DNA of 64,000 nt from Kribbella italica (GTDB lineage Bacteria; Actinomycetota; Actinomycetes; Propionibacteriales; Kribbellaceae). Position numbers and translations under genes: made by a program. A model generated the notes under the pieces. It did not search any database, was not told where the DNA came from, and saw nothing but the letters and a program-made list of their open reading frames with translations. The stretch is taken from positions 7,378,001 to 7,442,000 of the forward strand of contig NZ_JACHMY010000001.1 of NCBI RefSeq assembly GCF_014205135.1, given 5' to 3'. Of this stretch, positions 33,241 through 42,415 are shown one piece after another. Within the stretch, counting starts at the first letter, position 1; the number at the start of each line of letters is the position of its first letter.

Positions 33241-33254
33241 CGGAGTGCCGGGCC

Positions 33255-33797
33255 ATGACGATCCACGACGACAGAGCTGGAGTGCCGATGGCCGACGATC
33301 GGGCGGCGCTTCTGCGTGAGCTGCACGACGTGCACGCGCCTGCGCTGTGGCGGTTCGTGGTCCGGCTCACCGGGGACGACCGGTTCGCCGAGGACGTCGT
33401 GCAGGAGACGTTGCTGCGGGCGTGGCGGCGGCCGCAGATCCTGACCGAGGACGAGGCGGGGGCGCGGGCCTGGCTGTTCACCGTGGCGCGGAACCTGGTC
33501 ATCGACGACCGGCGCAGTGCGCGGGTCAACCGGGAGGTCGCCAGCGACGACCTGCCGGAACGGCCGAGCGCCGACCACGCGAACGCCGTGCTGGACGCGT
33601 GGCTGGTGGCCGACTCGCTGGCGCAGTTGTCGGAGGACCATCGGCAGGTGATCGTCCGGGCGTACTACGGCCGGCGGACGGTCACCGACATCGCCAAGGA
33701 GCTCGACATCCCGCCGGGCACGGTGAAATCGCGGTTGCACTACGGAATGCGGGCGCTGAAGCTCGCGCTGCAGGAGAGGGGGGTGACGCAGGAATGA
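33255..33797 (+). CDS. ECF sigma factor
   Basis: A 180-aa sigma-70 family protein. Region 2 is WRFVVRLTGDDRFAEDVVQE then TLLRAWRRP and LFTVARNLVIDDRRS. Region 4 is LAQLSEDHRQVIVRAYYGRR then TVTDIAKELDIPPGTVKSRL. An internal ATG at 33288 with GGAG upstream is an alternative start. It overlaps the downstream anti-sigma gene by 4 nt, so the two are co-expressed. Confidence 0.93.
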   Translation: MTIHDDRAGVPMADDRAALLRELHDVHAPALWRFVVRLTGDDRFAEDVVQETLLRAWRRPQILTEDEAGARAWLFTVARNLVIDDRRSARVNREVASDDLPERPSADHANAVLDAWLVADSLAQLSEDHRQVIVRAYYGRRTVTDIAKELDIPPGTVKSRLHYGMRALKLALQERGVTQE

Positions 33798-34456
33798 GCG
33801 ATCCGTACCGGGACTGGGACGCGGCCTACCTGCTGGGCGCGTTGTCCGCGCAGGATCGGCGCGCGTACGAGGAGCACCTGCGCACGTGCGCGGACTGTTC
33901 GGCGGAGGTGGCGTCGCTGGCGGGCGTCCCCGGGACCCTGGCGATGCTGCCGGGGGAGCGGGCGCTCGCCACCCTCGACCCCACCCCGCCGAACCTGTTG
34001 CCCGGCCTGGTCCGGGCCGTCACCCGGGACCGTCGCAAGCGGCGGTTCCGGGTCGCGGGACTGGTCGCCGCGACCGCCGCCACCGCTGCCGCGATCGGCG
34101 CGGTGGTGGCGGTCCCGCTGGCTCGCGAGGAACCCGAGGGGGACTACGTCGTCCTGGCGCAGACCGTCGCCAGCAAGTTGACCGCCGATGCCCGCCTGGT
34201 GGAGGAGCGGTGGGGGACGACGATCGAGATCAGTTGCCGGTACGACGAACTGGCGACCCCCAGCGAACGCGCCCGCGGCTACGACCTGTTCGTCACCGAC
34301 CAGAGCGGCAAGACCACGATGATCGCGAGCTGGACAGCCTCTCCCGGTACGACGGTCCGCCCGGCCGCAACGACCAAGCTGCACCGCGGCGAGATCCGCG
34401 CGCTGGACATCCGCAGCTCCGACACCGGCCGCATCCTGCTCGCCGTCCACTTCTGA
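33794..34456 (+). CDS. zinc-finger anti-sigma factor
   Basis: A 220-aa protein. The N-terminal ZAS motif HLRTCADCSAEV carries the His-x3-Cys-x2-Cys metal site that holds the sigma factor. A single membrane helix (about 82-103, GLVAATAATAAAIGAVVAVP) places it in the membrane, and an extracytoplasmic beta-rich domain (about 110-220) probably senses the signal. It is coupled to the sigma gene by ATGA overlap and should inhibit that sigma factor. Confidence 0.88.
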   Translation: MSDPYRDWDAAYLLGALSAQDRRAYEEHLRTCADCSAEVASLAGVPGTLAMLPGERALATLDPTPPNLLPGLVRAVTRDRRKRRFRVAGLVAATAATAAAIGAVVAVPLAREEPEGDYVVLAQTVASKLTADARLVEERWGTTIEISCRYDELATPSERARGYDLFVTDQSGKTTMIASWTASPGTTVRPAATTKLHRGEIRALDIRSSDTGRILLAVHF

Positions 34457-34806
34457 CCGGAGCCGGGTCCCGGCATCGGAGTGCACGCCCGCTGGACGTC
34501 CACTTCCGGCAGTGTCTTCCACGAACGCGCATGACAGGTGCCGGAAGGGGCACCTGAGAGCAAGGAAGGGCCGGTCGCTCGAGAGGCAAGTCGTTCCAGG
34601 CCCCGGTGTTCAGACCCGACGCACCGGGGTCGCCTCTCGTCCGGCACAGCAGCGGGTGGGACCGGCGTCAGGTCATCAGGTCGGTGTTATGGTTCATCGC
34701 GGTTGGGAAGTCAGCCGGTGGCGCAGCATGCCGCCCGCAGTGATTTCGACCGTTGAGGACACACCCCGGTGAGAGCAACCTCCCAACCGTCGGGCGCAGT
34801 GACCCG
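34457..34806. other. 350-bp intergenic region, no gene recognised
   Basis: Open frames here look like shadows. It probably holds the 3' end of the sigma operon and the promoter of the GAF-ANTAR gene. No strong palindrome was noted. Confidence 0.4.
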
Positions 34807-35481
34807 GTGAACGACGAGTTCGCCCAGGAGCTGGCCCGGATGGCCCAGGTCCTGCACGAGCAGCCCGATGTGGAACAGACCGCCGAACGGTTCCTCGAGT
34901 TCGTGCTGCCCCGGATCGGCACCGTGCACGCCAGCCTGCTGCTCGCGCACCGCGGCGGCCGGCTGGAGTCGGCGACCGCGACCGACGCGCTGGTCGAGGA
35001 GGCCGACCGGGTCCAGATCGAAACCGGCGAGGGCCCGGGGTTCAGCGTGGTTGCGGACGAGAAGAGCGTGGTCAGCGGGGACCTCCCGGGGGATCTCCGC
35101 TGGCCACGCTGGTCCGAGGGCATCGCCGGCGTCGGCCTGCGCAGCGTGCTCAGCGTCAGGCTCCGGACTCCGACCACGACAGTCGGCGTACTGAATCTCT
35201 ACGATCCGGCGACCGAAAGATTCGGCCCGAACGACGACGTGATCGCGCAGGTGTTCGCCGATCACGCGGCGGTGGCGGTCTCCAACGCGCGCAGCGAGTC
35301 GACGCTGTGGCAGGCGATCGACGCCCGCAAGCTGATCGGCCAGGCGCAGGGGATCCTGATGGAACGCTTCGACCTGACCGACGAGCAGGCGTTCGCCGTA
35401 CTGCGCAGGTACTCGCAGGACAACAACGTGAAGCTGCGGGACGTCGCGCAGCGGCTGATCGAGACGCGCAGGCTGTCCTGA
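34807..35481 (+). CDS. GAF-ANTAR RNA-binding antiterminator-type regulator
   Basis: A 224-aa protein. The GAF domain (TVHASLLLAHRGGRLESATA to VLNLYDPATERFGPNDDVIA, about 30-160) is followed by an ANTAR domain (LIGQAQGILMERFDLTDEQA then FAVLRRYSQDNNVKLRDVAQ). ANTAR proteins bind paired RNA hairpins to prevent termination. GTG 34807 is chosen because the conserved part starts close to it; an ATG at 34753 is possible. Confidence 0.9.
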   Translation: MNDEFAQELARMAQVLHEQPDVEQTAERFLEFVLPRIGTVHASLLLAHRGGRLESATATDALVEEADRVQIETGEGPGFSVVADEKSVVSGDLPGDLRWPRWSEGIAGVGLRSVLSVRLRTPTTTVGVLNLYDPATERFGPNDDVIAQVFADHAAVAVSNARSESTLWQAIDARKLIGQAQGILMERFDLTDEQAFAVLRRYSQDNNVKLRDVAQRLIETRRLS

Positions 35482-35629
35482 CGCAGAAAAGTTCCTGACC
35501 GGTGTAACACCGGCCGTGTCCTCACCGATACAGAGGGTGTAACGCTGGATCCCGCTCCAGGTCAACCGCCCGAAGGGCCTGGGGCGGGATCCGCTTTCGC
35601 ACGAGGCGCCCGAAGTACCCGTGACGCGC

Positions 35630-35662
35630 AAAGGCCCCAAGGAGTTGCTCCTCGGGGCCTTT
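35630..35662. terminator. bidirectional terminator
   Basis: AAAGGCCCC (35630-35638) and GGGGCCTTT (35654-35662) form a stem with flanking A and T tracts between the convergent GAF-ANTAR and 79-aa genes. Confidence 0.75.
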
Positions 35663-35677
35663 CCGCGGTCGTTCCTC

Positions 35678-35917
35678 CTACGACGCCTGCTCCTTCGGTC
35701 GGTCCGACTCCGGCAGAGCGATCCGGTCGGCCGGTAGCCGTTCGGTCCGCTCGACGCCGTCGTCGCCCTCGTACTGCACTGTCCCGGTCCATCCCTCGTC
35801 CTCGTGCTCGCGGCCGATCAACCAGCCGCGGTACCAGACGCCGTCCACCTGGACGACGACATGGCTGGGCAGAGGGAGGCGGGACACCAGTTCGGTGTCG
35901 GGCTCGAAACCAGTCAT
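35678..35917 (-). CDS. conserved small hypothetical protein
   Basis: A 79-aa protein: LPLPSHVVVQVDGVWYRGWLIGREHEDEGW then VQYEGDDGVERTERLPADRI. It has a small SH3/Tudor-like beta-barrel look and is widespread in actinobacteria as hypothetical. No signal peptide. Function unknown. Confidence 0.7.
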   Translation of the reverse strand: MTGFEPDTELVSRLPLPSHVVVQVDGVWYRGWLIGREHEDEGWTGTVQYEGDDGVERTERLPADRIALPESDRPKEQAS

Positions 35918-35980
35918 GGCCGAAGGCTAGGCGCTTTCGCCGACACTCGCCTGTCGAAGGTGTGTTCCCTGCCGGGAATC

Positions 35981-36685
35981 TCACACCCTGGAAGCGAGTT
36001 CTCGCACCAGACCAACAGAAAGTCCCAGTTCGGTCAGCGATCCGGTCACCTTCAGCGCGCGTCCGCCCGGAATGCGGCGAACCCAGCCCTGGTCGAGCGC
36101 ATGCCGGCACAGCGCCGAGCCGACCGCGCCGGCGAGATGAGGCCGGCGCTCGGTCACGTCGAGGCAGGGACGAACGAGCGGACGGCCTCTTCCGGTCTTG
36201 ACCGCAATGCCGAGCTCCTCCAGCCAGCGCGTGCCGTCGGGGGTCAGTGCGAGACCGTCGGACCAGTCGAGCAGGCCGCGTTCGGTCATCGTGTCGATGA
36301 CGGCGATGCCGAGCCGGCCGGCCAGGTGGTCGTAGCACGTGCGGGCCCGCGCGAAAGCGTCCCGGCGGCTGGCGCTCTTCAGGCTGGTAGCAATCTCCGT
36401 ACGACGAGGAGCCAGCGCCGACAGGCCTTCCAGCAGTTGCGCGGTCTCGGGCCCGGCCAGTTCGACGTACCGGTGCCGTCCTTGCCGAACTTCGCTGAGC
36501 AGGCCGCCCTCGACCAGCAGGTTCAGGTGCTCGCTGATCGTCGGGCGGGAGACGCCGGCCAGCTCGGCCAGTTCCGTCGCGGTCCAGGCGCGGCCGTCGA
36601 GCAGCGCGAGGCAGACCGTCGCCCGGGTGCCGTCGGCGAGCATCCGCGCCCACGCGGCCAGTTCCTGCCCCTCGGTCGTCGTCAT
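35981..36685 (-). CDS. ArsR-family transcriptional regulator
   Basis: A 234-aa protein. Residues 8-75 form an ArsR winged helix (ARMLADGTRATVCLALLDGR, WTATELAELAGVSRPTISEH, LLSEVRQGRHRYVEL). The long C-terminal part (about 95-234) has RDAFARARTCYDHLAGRLGIAVIDTM, typical of the larger ArsR type with an added sensor region; no metal motif is evident. It is divergent from the flavin-reductase-like gene (65-bp gap), a likely target. Confidence 0.87.
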   Translation of the reverse strand: MTTTEGQELAAWARMLADGTRATVCLALLDGRAWTATELAELAGVSRPTISEHLNLLVEGGLLSEVRQGRHRYVELAGPETAQLLEGLSALAPRRTEIATSLKSASRRDAFARARTCYDHLAGRLGIAVIDTMTERGLLDWSDGLALTPDGTRWLEELGIAVKTGRGRPLVRPCLDVTERRPHLAGAVGSALCRHALDQGWVRRIPGGRALKVTGSLTELGLSVGLVRELASRV

Positions 36686-36750
36686 TCACCCATCGTGCCT
36701 CGCGGTCGGTTCGGTCGGGGCCGAATCGATCCGGACCTAGGTTCGGAGCC

Positions 36751-37380
36751 ATGACGCATCTCACCATCGCCCCCTCCATCCTGTACGCCGGTACGCCGGT
36801 GGCCCTGATCACCACGGACAACGGCGACGAGACCTTCAACCTGGCGCCGATGTCGTCGGCCTGGGCGCTCGGCGACGTCGTCGTCCTCGGCCTCGGCGAC
36901 GAAGGCCGGACCGGCACGAACCTGCGCAGCCGGCCCGAGCTGGTCGTCAGCTACCCGTCGCCGGCGCAGTGGGACGCCGTCGAGCGGCTGGCGAGTCTGA
37001 CCGGCAGCAATCCCGTGCCGGAGCACAAGCGCGCTCGGTTCCGGTACGAGCCGCGCAAGTTCGAGGCCGCCGGCCTGACCGAGCAGAAGTCCGAGCTGGT
37101 CGCACCGCCGCGGGTCGGCGAGTGCCCGCTGCAGTTCGAGGCGACGGCCGTCAGTGTCGATTTAGATGCTGGCGGCAACTTCCTGGTCGTGCAGGCGAAG
37201 GTGCTCCGGGTCCACGCCGTGGCCGAGATCGTCGTACCGGGGACGTCGTACGTCGATCCGCGCGCGTGGTCGCCGTTGATCTACAACTTCCGCCACTACT
37301 TCGGCCTCGGCGAGCAGTTGGGCGAGAGTTTCAGAACCGAGACGCCTTCAGCAGCAGCCGGTCCAGCTCCTCGTCGTTGA
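36751..37380 (+). CDS. flavin-reductase-like (FMN-binding split barrel) protein
   Basis: A 209-aa protein of the flavin reductase-like fold: YAGTPVALITTDNGDETFNL then APMSSAWALGDVVVLGL, with GTNLRSRPELVVSYPS and the strand PLQFEATAVS. It probably binds FMN and acts on small substrates or as an oxidoreductase partner. The 3' end overlaps the convergent arylamine N-acetyltransferase gene by 50 bp. Confidence 0.83.
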   Translation: MTHLTIAPSILYAGTPVALITTDNGDETFNLAPMSSAWALGDVVVLGLGDEGRTGTNLRSRPELVVSYPSPAQWDAVERLASLTGSNPVPEHKRARFRYEPRKFEAAGLTEQKSELVAPPRVGECPLQFEATAVSVDLDAGGNFLVVQAKVLRVHAVAEIVVPGTSYVDPRAWSPLIYNFRHYFGLGEQLGESFRTETPSAAAGPAPRR

Positions 37381-38137
37381 GTACGACGTCCAGCGCGGCC
37401 AGCGCCGGGCCGAGATCGTCGGCGGTGAGCGTGCGGTGCTCGGTGCGGCCGTCGGCGTACTCGGTGGTGAGCTCGGTGCCGACCACGCGGCGGCTGACGC
37501 CGTCGGCGAGGCGCATCACGACGAGCTTGGCCGAGAACGGCGAGTGCGGGTGGGTCGCGACGTAGTGGTGGTAGACCTCGTAGTCGATCAGGCGTTGCGG
37601 CTCGTCGTTCGAGGCGTGCTGCGGGACCCAGTCGTCGCCGGTCTTCTTCGCCAGCGTCCACGTGCCGCCGTCGTCGGTCAGCCGGTGCTCCCAGCCGCCC
37701 TGGTCGACGACCGCGCCGTCCTTGAGCGGCATCGGGTGCAGGATGCCGGCGCCGAAGCCGACATCGGCCAGCCACTGCTCGCCGTTCACCCGGACGAGCA
37801 GGTTCATGTGCGTCTTGGGTCCGGACTTGTGCGGCTGGACCCGCGCGACGCGACGCTCGACCTCGAAGCCGAGAGTTTCCAGTACGGCGGCCAGCAGCAG
37901 CGCGTGCTCGTAGCAGTAGCCGCCGCGTTGCCGCCCGACGAGCTTGGCCTGGACGACGTCGAGCTCCAGTCCCTGATGGGTGCCGAGTACGACGTCGACG
38001 TTCTCGAACGGGATGGCCCGGACGTGCGCGGCGTGCATGCGCTGCAGCGTTTCCACCGAGACGTCGCCCGCGGGCTGGCCGATCCGGTCAAGGTACGCGG
38101 CCAGGTCGAGCCGCTCGATGCCCCACTCGTTGGTCAT
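37331..38137 (-). CDS. nat: arylamine N-acetyltransferase
   Basis: A 268-aa protein from ATG 38137; an upstream in-frame ATG adds an atypical leader. The catalytic triad is visible: Cys in RQRGGYCYEHALLL, His in GPKTHMNLLVRV, Asp in WLADVGFGAG. FENVDVVLG upstream is also typical. It transfers acetyl from acetyl-CoA to arylamines or hydrazines, or could act as an amide synthase. Normal length for bacterial NAT. Confidence 0.93.
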   Translation of the reverse strand: MTNEWGIERLDLAAYLDRIGQPAGDVSVETLQRMHAAHVRAIPFENVDVVLGTHQGLELDVVQAKLVGRQRGGYCYEHALLLAAVLETLGFEVERRVARVQPHKSGPKTHMNLLVRVNGEQWLADVGFGAGILHPMPLKDGAVVDQGGWEHRLTDDGGTWTLAKKTGDDWVPQHASNDEPQRLIDYEVYHHYVATHPHSPFSAKLVVMRLADGVSRRVVGTELTTEYADGRTEHRTLTADDLGPALAALDVVLNDEELDRLLLKASRF

Positions 38138-38171
38138 GGCGCCCATCCCAACAGTTCCAGTGGACTTGAGG

Positions 38172-39047
38172 TCAAATGCTCGTGCGGAGCGCCTCGACGA
38201 AGGCGTCGACGGCACCGCATGGCTCGTCGGCGGCGCGCGTCGCGACGTACACCGTGCGGGTCGGCGGATCGGTCAGCGGCCGGACGACGAGATCGGGCCG
38301 CAGTGCCGGTACGACGAGGCCGGGCGCGAGCATGACGCCGTACCCGGCGGCGACGAACGCCTGCTTGCCGAGCCACGTCCCACAGACGATCTCCAGCCGC
38401 GGCGCGAATCCGGCGCGGGCGCACACGCTGGTCAGGATGGCCGCCGCGCCCGGGTAGTCCTCGACCCAGCTGTCCTTGGCGAGCTCGGCGAGGTCGATCT
38501 CGTCCTGATCGGCCAGCCGGTGGCCGACCGGCAGCGCGACGTGCAGCCGGTCGTCGAGAAGGTGGATCAGGTCGAGTCCGTCGGCGGCGGGCAGGCCGGG
38601 TGGATAGTCCGTGACGACCGCGAGATCGATGGTGCTGTCGACCAGACCTGGCAGGAGCGTCGGCGTGACTCCCTCGGTGAACGTGATCCGGAGGTCGGGC
38701 CAGCTCCGGTGCAGGCATTTCAGTGCCTTGGGCAACAATTGCGCGCTGGCGGTGGGGAAGGCGCCGACCCGGAGCGGCCCCGGCCGGCTCTCGGCCGCGG
38801 CGACGTCGGCGGTCGCGCGGTCGACCTGCGCGAGGATGCCGGCCGCATGGGTGAGCAGTACGTCGCCGGCCGCGGTCGGCCGGACGCCGCGGGCGTGCCG
38901 GGTCAGTAGGGTGCGACCGAGTTGGGCCTCCAACGTGGCGAGCTGCCGCGAGACGGCCGACTGGGTGTAGCCGAGTTTGTCCGCGGCCGCGCTGATCGAG
39001 CCGAGCCGGCAGACCTCGCGGAACGCGCGGAGCGGGGTCAGTTCCAT
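38172..39047 (-). CDS. LysR-family regulator
   Basis: A 291-aa protein. The N-terminal HTH LRAFREVCRLGSISAAADKL then GYTQSAVSRQLATLEAQLG is canonical, followed by a LysR substrate-binding domain (RPGPLRVGAFPTASAQLLPKA). It is divergent from the RidA gene, with about 107 bp between, a likely regulatory partner. Confidence 0.92.
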   Translation of the reverse strand: MELTPLRAFREVCRLGSISAAADKLGYTQSAVSRQLATLEAQLGRTLLTRHARGVRPTAAGDVLLTHAAGILAQVDRATADVAAAESRPGPLRVGAFPTASAQLLPKALKCLHRSWPDLRITFTEGVTPTLLPGLVDSTIDLAVVTDYPPGLPAADGLDLIHLLDDRLHVALPVGHRLADQDEIDLAELAKDSWVEDYPGAAAILTSVCARAGFAPRLEIVCGTWLGKQAFVAAGYGVMLAPGLVVPALRPDLVVRPLTDPPTRTVYVATRAADEPCGAVDAFVEALRTSI

Positions 39048-39154
39048 GCCGCCAAGGTATACCGCGACCGCATGGCTCGGGTGCGAAGTATGCGCTGGTC
39101 GGATGCCTGAGCCCGGGTGAGGATGGAGGCTCGGTCCTTGGAGGAGGAGTTCTT

Positions 39155-39550
39155 GTGAGTCAGCTTTCCTACCCGCAGCCCGAAGGCGTTGCTGCGGGCA
39201 ACGGGTACAGCCATGTCGTCACCGGGCCCGGTCGCTGGGTGGCGATCGCCGGGCAGGTCGCGCTGGACGCCGCGGGCGAGATCGTCGGGGCGGGTGATCC
39301 GGAGGCGCAGGCCCGCCAGGTGTTCGCGAACCTGGACGCGTGCTTGTCGGCGGCGGGTGCGAGCTTTGCCGACGTGGTGAAGCTCAACTTCTACGTGACG
39401 GACATCGGGGTGCTGCCCGCCGTACGGGTGGTGCGGGACCAGTACGTCGACACCGCGAACCCGCCGGCCAGTACGGCGGTGCAGGTGGTCGCGCTGTTCC
39501 GGCCCGAGCTGGTGCTCGAGGTCGAGGCGTACGCCGTGGTCGCCGGCTAG
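39155..39550 (+). CDS. RidA-family (YjgF) enamine/imine deaminase-like protein
   Basis: A 131-aa protein with the family pattern GNGYSHVVTGPGRWVAIAGQ, QARQVFANLDACLSAAGASF, VVKLNFYVTDIG, and NPPASTAVQVVALFRPELVL then EVEAYAVV. The pattern SxxQxxxxxx in the substrate pocket is only partly kept, so the exact substrate is unclear. GTG 39155 with a strong ggaggagg site. Confidence 0.9.
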   Translation: MSQLSYPQPEGVAAGNGYSHVVTGPGRWVAIAGQVALDAAGEIVGAGDPEAQARQVFANLDACLSAAGASFADVVKLNFYVTDIGVLPAVRVVRDQYVDTANPPASTAVQVVALFRPELVLEVEAYAVVAG

Positions 39551-40455
39551 CGGAGGCGGTCGACGGCGTACCGGGTGGCTTGGCCGATGGCGGCGTCGAC
39601 GCGGGGCAGGCGTCTGTCGGCGCGCGCGGCGCGGGTGAGGGCCGCGACGGCGACGGTCGGTCCGCCAGGGAGCTCGACGATCCCGACCTCGTGGCGCAGC
39701 GCGCCGAAGGTCCCGGTCTTGCCGTAGACGCGGACGGCGTCGTGCGGGAAGGCGGACGCGATCCGCTGGGTGAAGACCTGCTGCGCCATCAGCCGTTGCA
39801 CGAAAGCGGTCTGCGGCGTGGAGAGGAGTTCACCGGACCACAGCTTGGCGAGCAGCGTCGTCATGTCGCGGGCGCTGGTGGCTGAGGCGTTGGCGGCTTC
39901 GTAGACGCCGGACGGGTCGGTGGTGTCGTTGTCGGCCAGTACGGCGAGCGCTGCGTCGGCGTCGGTCGTGCGCGTACGGCGTACCAGTTCGCGCAGGTTG
40001 TCGGCGGTGCCTCGGCGGACTCGTGTGCCGGTCAGGCCGGCGCGCTGGAGGAGGTCGGCGAGGCGATCGAGGCCGACGACTTCGAGCAGGGCGTCGGCGG
40101 CGGCGTTGTCGGACACGGTCATGGTCGAGGTGGCGAGGTCGCGCAGGGACAGTGTGACCGGGTCGCTGAAGATCGAGAGGCCGGTCGGGCCGGGCGTGCG
40201 GTCGTCCGGCTGGAGGGTGATCGGCTGTTGGGGGTCCAGGGAGCCGCCTTCGACCAGTTCCGCGAAGGCGATGACCAGCGGCAGCTTGTAGACGGAGGCC
40301 ATCGGTACGACGGCGTCGGCGTCGAGGGAGATCGCCTCGTCGGGGCGGTCCAGCGAGATCGCGTGGAACCAGCCGCGGGTGCCGGCGTCCTCGAAGATCG
40401 CGCGCAGGTGATTGGTGGCCGAGTCGCGCAATGGTGGCCTGACAGGGCTGCTCAT
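39547..40455 (-). CDS. class A beta-lactamase-like serine hydrolase, no signal peptide
   Basis: A 302-aa protein with the class A motifs SxxK in MASVYKLPLV, SDN in MTVSDNAAADALL, and KTG in VYGKTGTFGAL. No Sec or Tat signal is visible, so it may be cytosolic, or the start may be elsewhere. It overlaps the upstream LysR gene (same strand) by 4 nt, so both are made from one message. Beta-lactam hydrolysis or another esterase/amidase activity is possible. Confidence 0.87.
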   Translation of the reverse strand: MSSPVRPPLRDSATNHLRAIFEDAGTRGWFHAISLDRPDEAISLDADAVVPMASVYKLPLVIAFAELVEGGSLDPQQPITLQPDDRTPGPTGLSIFSDPVTLSLRDLATSTMTVSDNAAADALLEVVGLDRLADLLQRAGLTGTRVRRGTADNLRELVRRTRTTDADAALAVLADNDTTDPSGVYEAANASATSARDMTTLLAKLWSGELLSTPQTAFVQRLMAQQVFTQRIASAFPHDAVRVYGKTGTFGALRHEVGIVELPGGPTVAVAALTRAARADRRLPRVDAAIGQATRYAVDRLR

Positions 40456-41315
40456 GTTGTCACCGCCAGGGCTTGGGCGATGCGGGCGAGCGCGTCGGGC
40501 AGCAGCGCGGACGGCGTACGGGCGGCCGGCCAGACCAGGCGGAGCCGTACCGGGAGCGGGTCGTCGACGATCGGGTGGCGGCCGAGGCCGACGGCGTGCA
40601 GCGAGCGGTCTGGTGTCACCACGATCGCCTGCCCGGCCGCGGCCATCGCCAGCGCGGCCCGCTCGTCGGTGACCACCACCGTGCCGCCTGTTGGGCGGTG
40701 CAGGTCCAGCGTGTCCAGCACGAGGTCCCTGGCGGCCGGTGCCTCAGCACGCGGGCGTACGGCGATCGGCAGCGCGTCCAGGTCGCGCAGCTTGAGCGGT
40801 ACGCCGTCGTCCGGGTGCAGTGAGGTCGGTACGAGGGCGTCGGTCGGCAGGAGGGTGACTGGACCGGCCTCCAGCCCGTCGAGCACGGCCGGGTGGAGTA
40901 CGACGGCCAGGTGCAGCCGGGTGGACGTCAGTAGCTGGCTGGTCGGAGCCGTGACGACGGTGACTCGGCCGCTGGGCAGTGCGGCAGCTACGGCCGCGCC
41001 GATGGCAGGCGGGACCTCTGGAGTCAGACCGAGCCGTACCTCTGGCCCGTCCGGGTCCCGAGCACCAGCGGCGTGGTGGAACTCGTCGAGCGAGCCCAGA
41101 GCGCGCCGGGCATACGGGAGGAGGGCTGCGCCGGCGGCGGTGAGCTCGACTCGACCAGGGCCGCGTTCGAAGAGCTTGGCGCCGACCAGGGCCTCCAGAC
41201 GGCGCAGGCCCTGGGAGAGCGGCGGCTGGGTGATGCCGACGACGCGGGCGGCGTCGCCGAAGTGCTGCTCGTCGGCGAGCGCGATGAAGATCTGCAGGTG
41301 GCGTTCAGTGAGCAT
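40452..41315 (-). CDS. LysR-family regulator co-transcribed with beta-lactamase-like gene
   Basis: A 287-aa protein. HTH LQIFIALADEQHFGDAARVV then GITQPPLSQGLRRLEALVGA; the C-terminal domain binds an unknown effector. Unlike AmpR-type arrangements it is not divergent but forms an overlapping operon with the beta-lactamase-like gene, so autoregulation would control both. Confidence 0.9.
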   Translation of the reverse strand: MLTERHLQIFIALADEQHFGDAARVVGITQPPLSQGLRRLEALVGAKLFERGPGRVELTAAGAALLPYARRALGSLDEFHHAAGARDPDGPEVRLGLTPEVPPAIGAAVAAALPSGRVTVVTAPTSQLLTSTRLHLAVVLHPAVLDGLEAGPVTLLPTDALVPTSLHPDDGVPLKLRDLDALPIAVRPRAEAPAARDLVLDTLDLHRPTGGTVVVTDERAALAMAAAGQAIVVTPDRSLHAVGLGRHPIVDDPLPVRLRLVWPAARTPSALLPDALARIAQALAVTT

Positions 41316-41433
41316 GACCCGGCTGACCTGGAGTGATATGTGCAGGCAATCGGATCATATGTAAGAGCATATTCGACATCTCTCCACCGCGAAGTCTTGA
41401 CTGGGCGGCACGTCGAGGTGAGGAGAGCTGGGG

Positions 41434-42363
41434 ATGACGGTGAGCCGGAGAGGTGTGCTCAGAGGGGCAGCGGTCGCGGCGGTGGGTGCTGCGGGGACTG
41501 CGGCCGGCGTACGGGCTGCGACAGCCGACGAGCCTGCAGCGGCAACACAGCGGGAGCCGGTCGAGCTGACCTGGTGGGGCAACCACGCGTGGCAGATCCG
41601 GTCCGGGGAGTCGGTCGTGCTGACCGACCCGTGGCTGACCAGGTTCGTCACCGGGACCTACACGCCGGAGGGCGCCGACGAGACGACGCGGATCGTCAGC
41701 AAGCCCAGCGTGATCGACAAGTACGTCACCAAGGCCGACGCGATCCTGGTGCACCACGGGCACTACGACCACCTCCCTGACGTCCCGTACGTCGCACGCC
41801 GGACCAAGGCGACGGTGCTCGGCAACGAGACGCACCTCAACCTGCTGCGAGCCATGCGGGCACCGGGCGACCAGCTGACGCAGGTGGTCGGTGGTGAGTA
41901 CCTGCCGTTCAAGGGTTTCACTGTCGAGGTGTTCCGGTCGCTGCACTCGTGCGGAGGTGAGCGGCACCAGTTCGCCTTCCCGGGAACGCGTCCGGCCGTC
42001 GTACCGCCTAAGCCGCGGACAATCGCCGACCTGGTCGAGGGCGGGACCCTCGCCTACGTGCTGACCATCGGCGGGCTGCGCATCCTGAGTCTGAGCACCG
42101 CCGGCTTCGACCCGGTCGCGCTGAAGGACCTCGAGGTCGACGTGGTCCTGGCCGCGCCCGGCGGTGAGCCCGGCGTGACGGATCGGCTGCTGAAGACCAT
42201 CAAGCCCGTTCCGCTGGTGATCGCCACGCACTGGGACGACTTCGACAAGCCGCTCGACGAGCCGGCCGAGGACTGGGGTGGTCTGGCGAAGCTCCAGGCC
42301 TCGGTGCTCGCGACGGGTGCCGAGTTCAGGAAGGTCGAGCACCTGGAGTCGATCACCCTCTGA
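41434..42363 (+). CDS. Tat-exported metallo-beta-lactamase-fold hydrolase
   Basis: A 309-aa protein with a twin-arginine signal (VSRRGVLRGAAVAAVGAAG). The metal motif HHGHYDHL (HxHxDH variant) is followed by WWGNHAWQIRSGESVVLTDP upstream strands and a later His in VIATHWDDFD, as in the UlaG/YtnP-like branch. The substrate is unknown; probably an extracytoplasmic lactonase or phosphodiesterase. Confidence 0.87.
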   Translation: MTVSRRGVLRGAAVAAVGAAGTAAGVRAATADEPAAATQREPVELTWWGNHAWQIRSGESVVLTDPWLTRFVTGTYTPEGADETTRIVSKPSVIDKYVTKADAILVHHGHYDHLPDVPYVARRTKATVLGNETHLNLLRAMRAPGDQLTQVVGGEYLPFKGFTVEVFRSLHSCGGERHQFAFPGTRPAVVPPKPRTIADLVEGGTLAYVLTIGGLRILSLSTAGFDPVALKDLEVDVVLAAPGGEPGVTDRLLKTIKPVPLVIATHWDDFDKPLDEPAEDWGGLAKLQASVLATGAEFRKVEHLESITL

Positions 42364-42367
42364 AAGC

Positions 42368-42410
42368 TTCACGCCGGGCGCACTCCAGCGGCCAATGCGC
42401 CCGGCGTGAA
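42368..42410. terminator. strong bidirectional terminator
   Basis: A 15-bp perfect stem, TTCACGCCGGGCGCA (42368-42382) / TGCGCCCGGCGTGAA (42396-42410), between the convergent metallo-hydrolase and GntR genes. Confidence 0.85.
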
Positions 42411-42415
42411 CCCCC

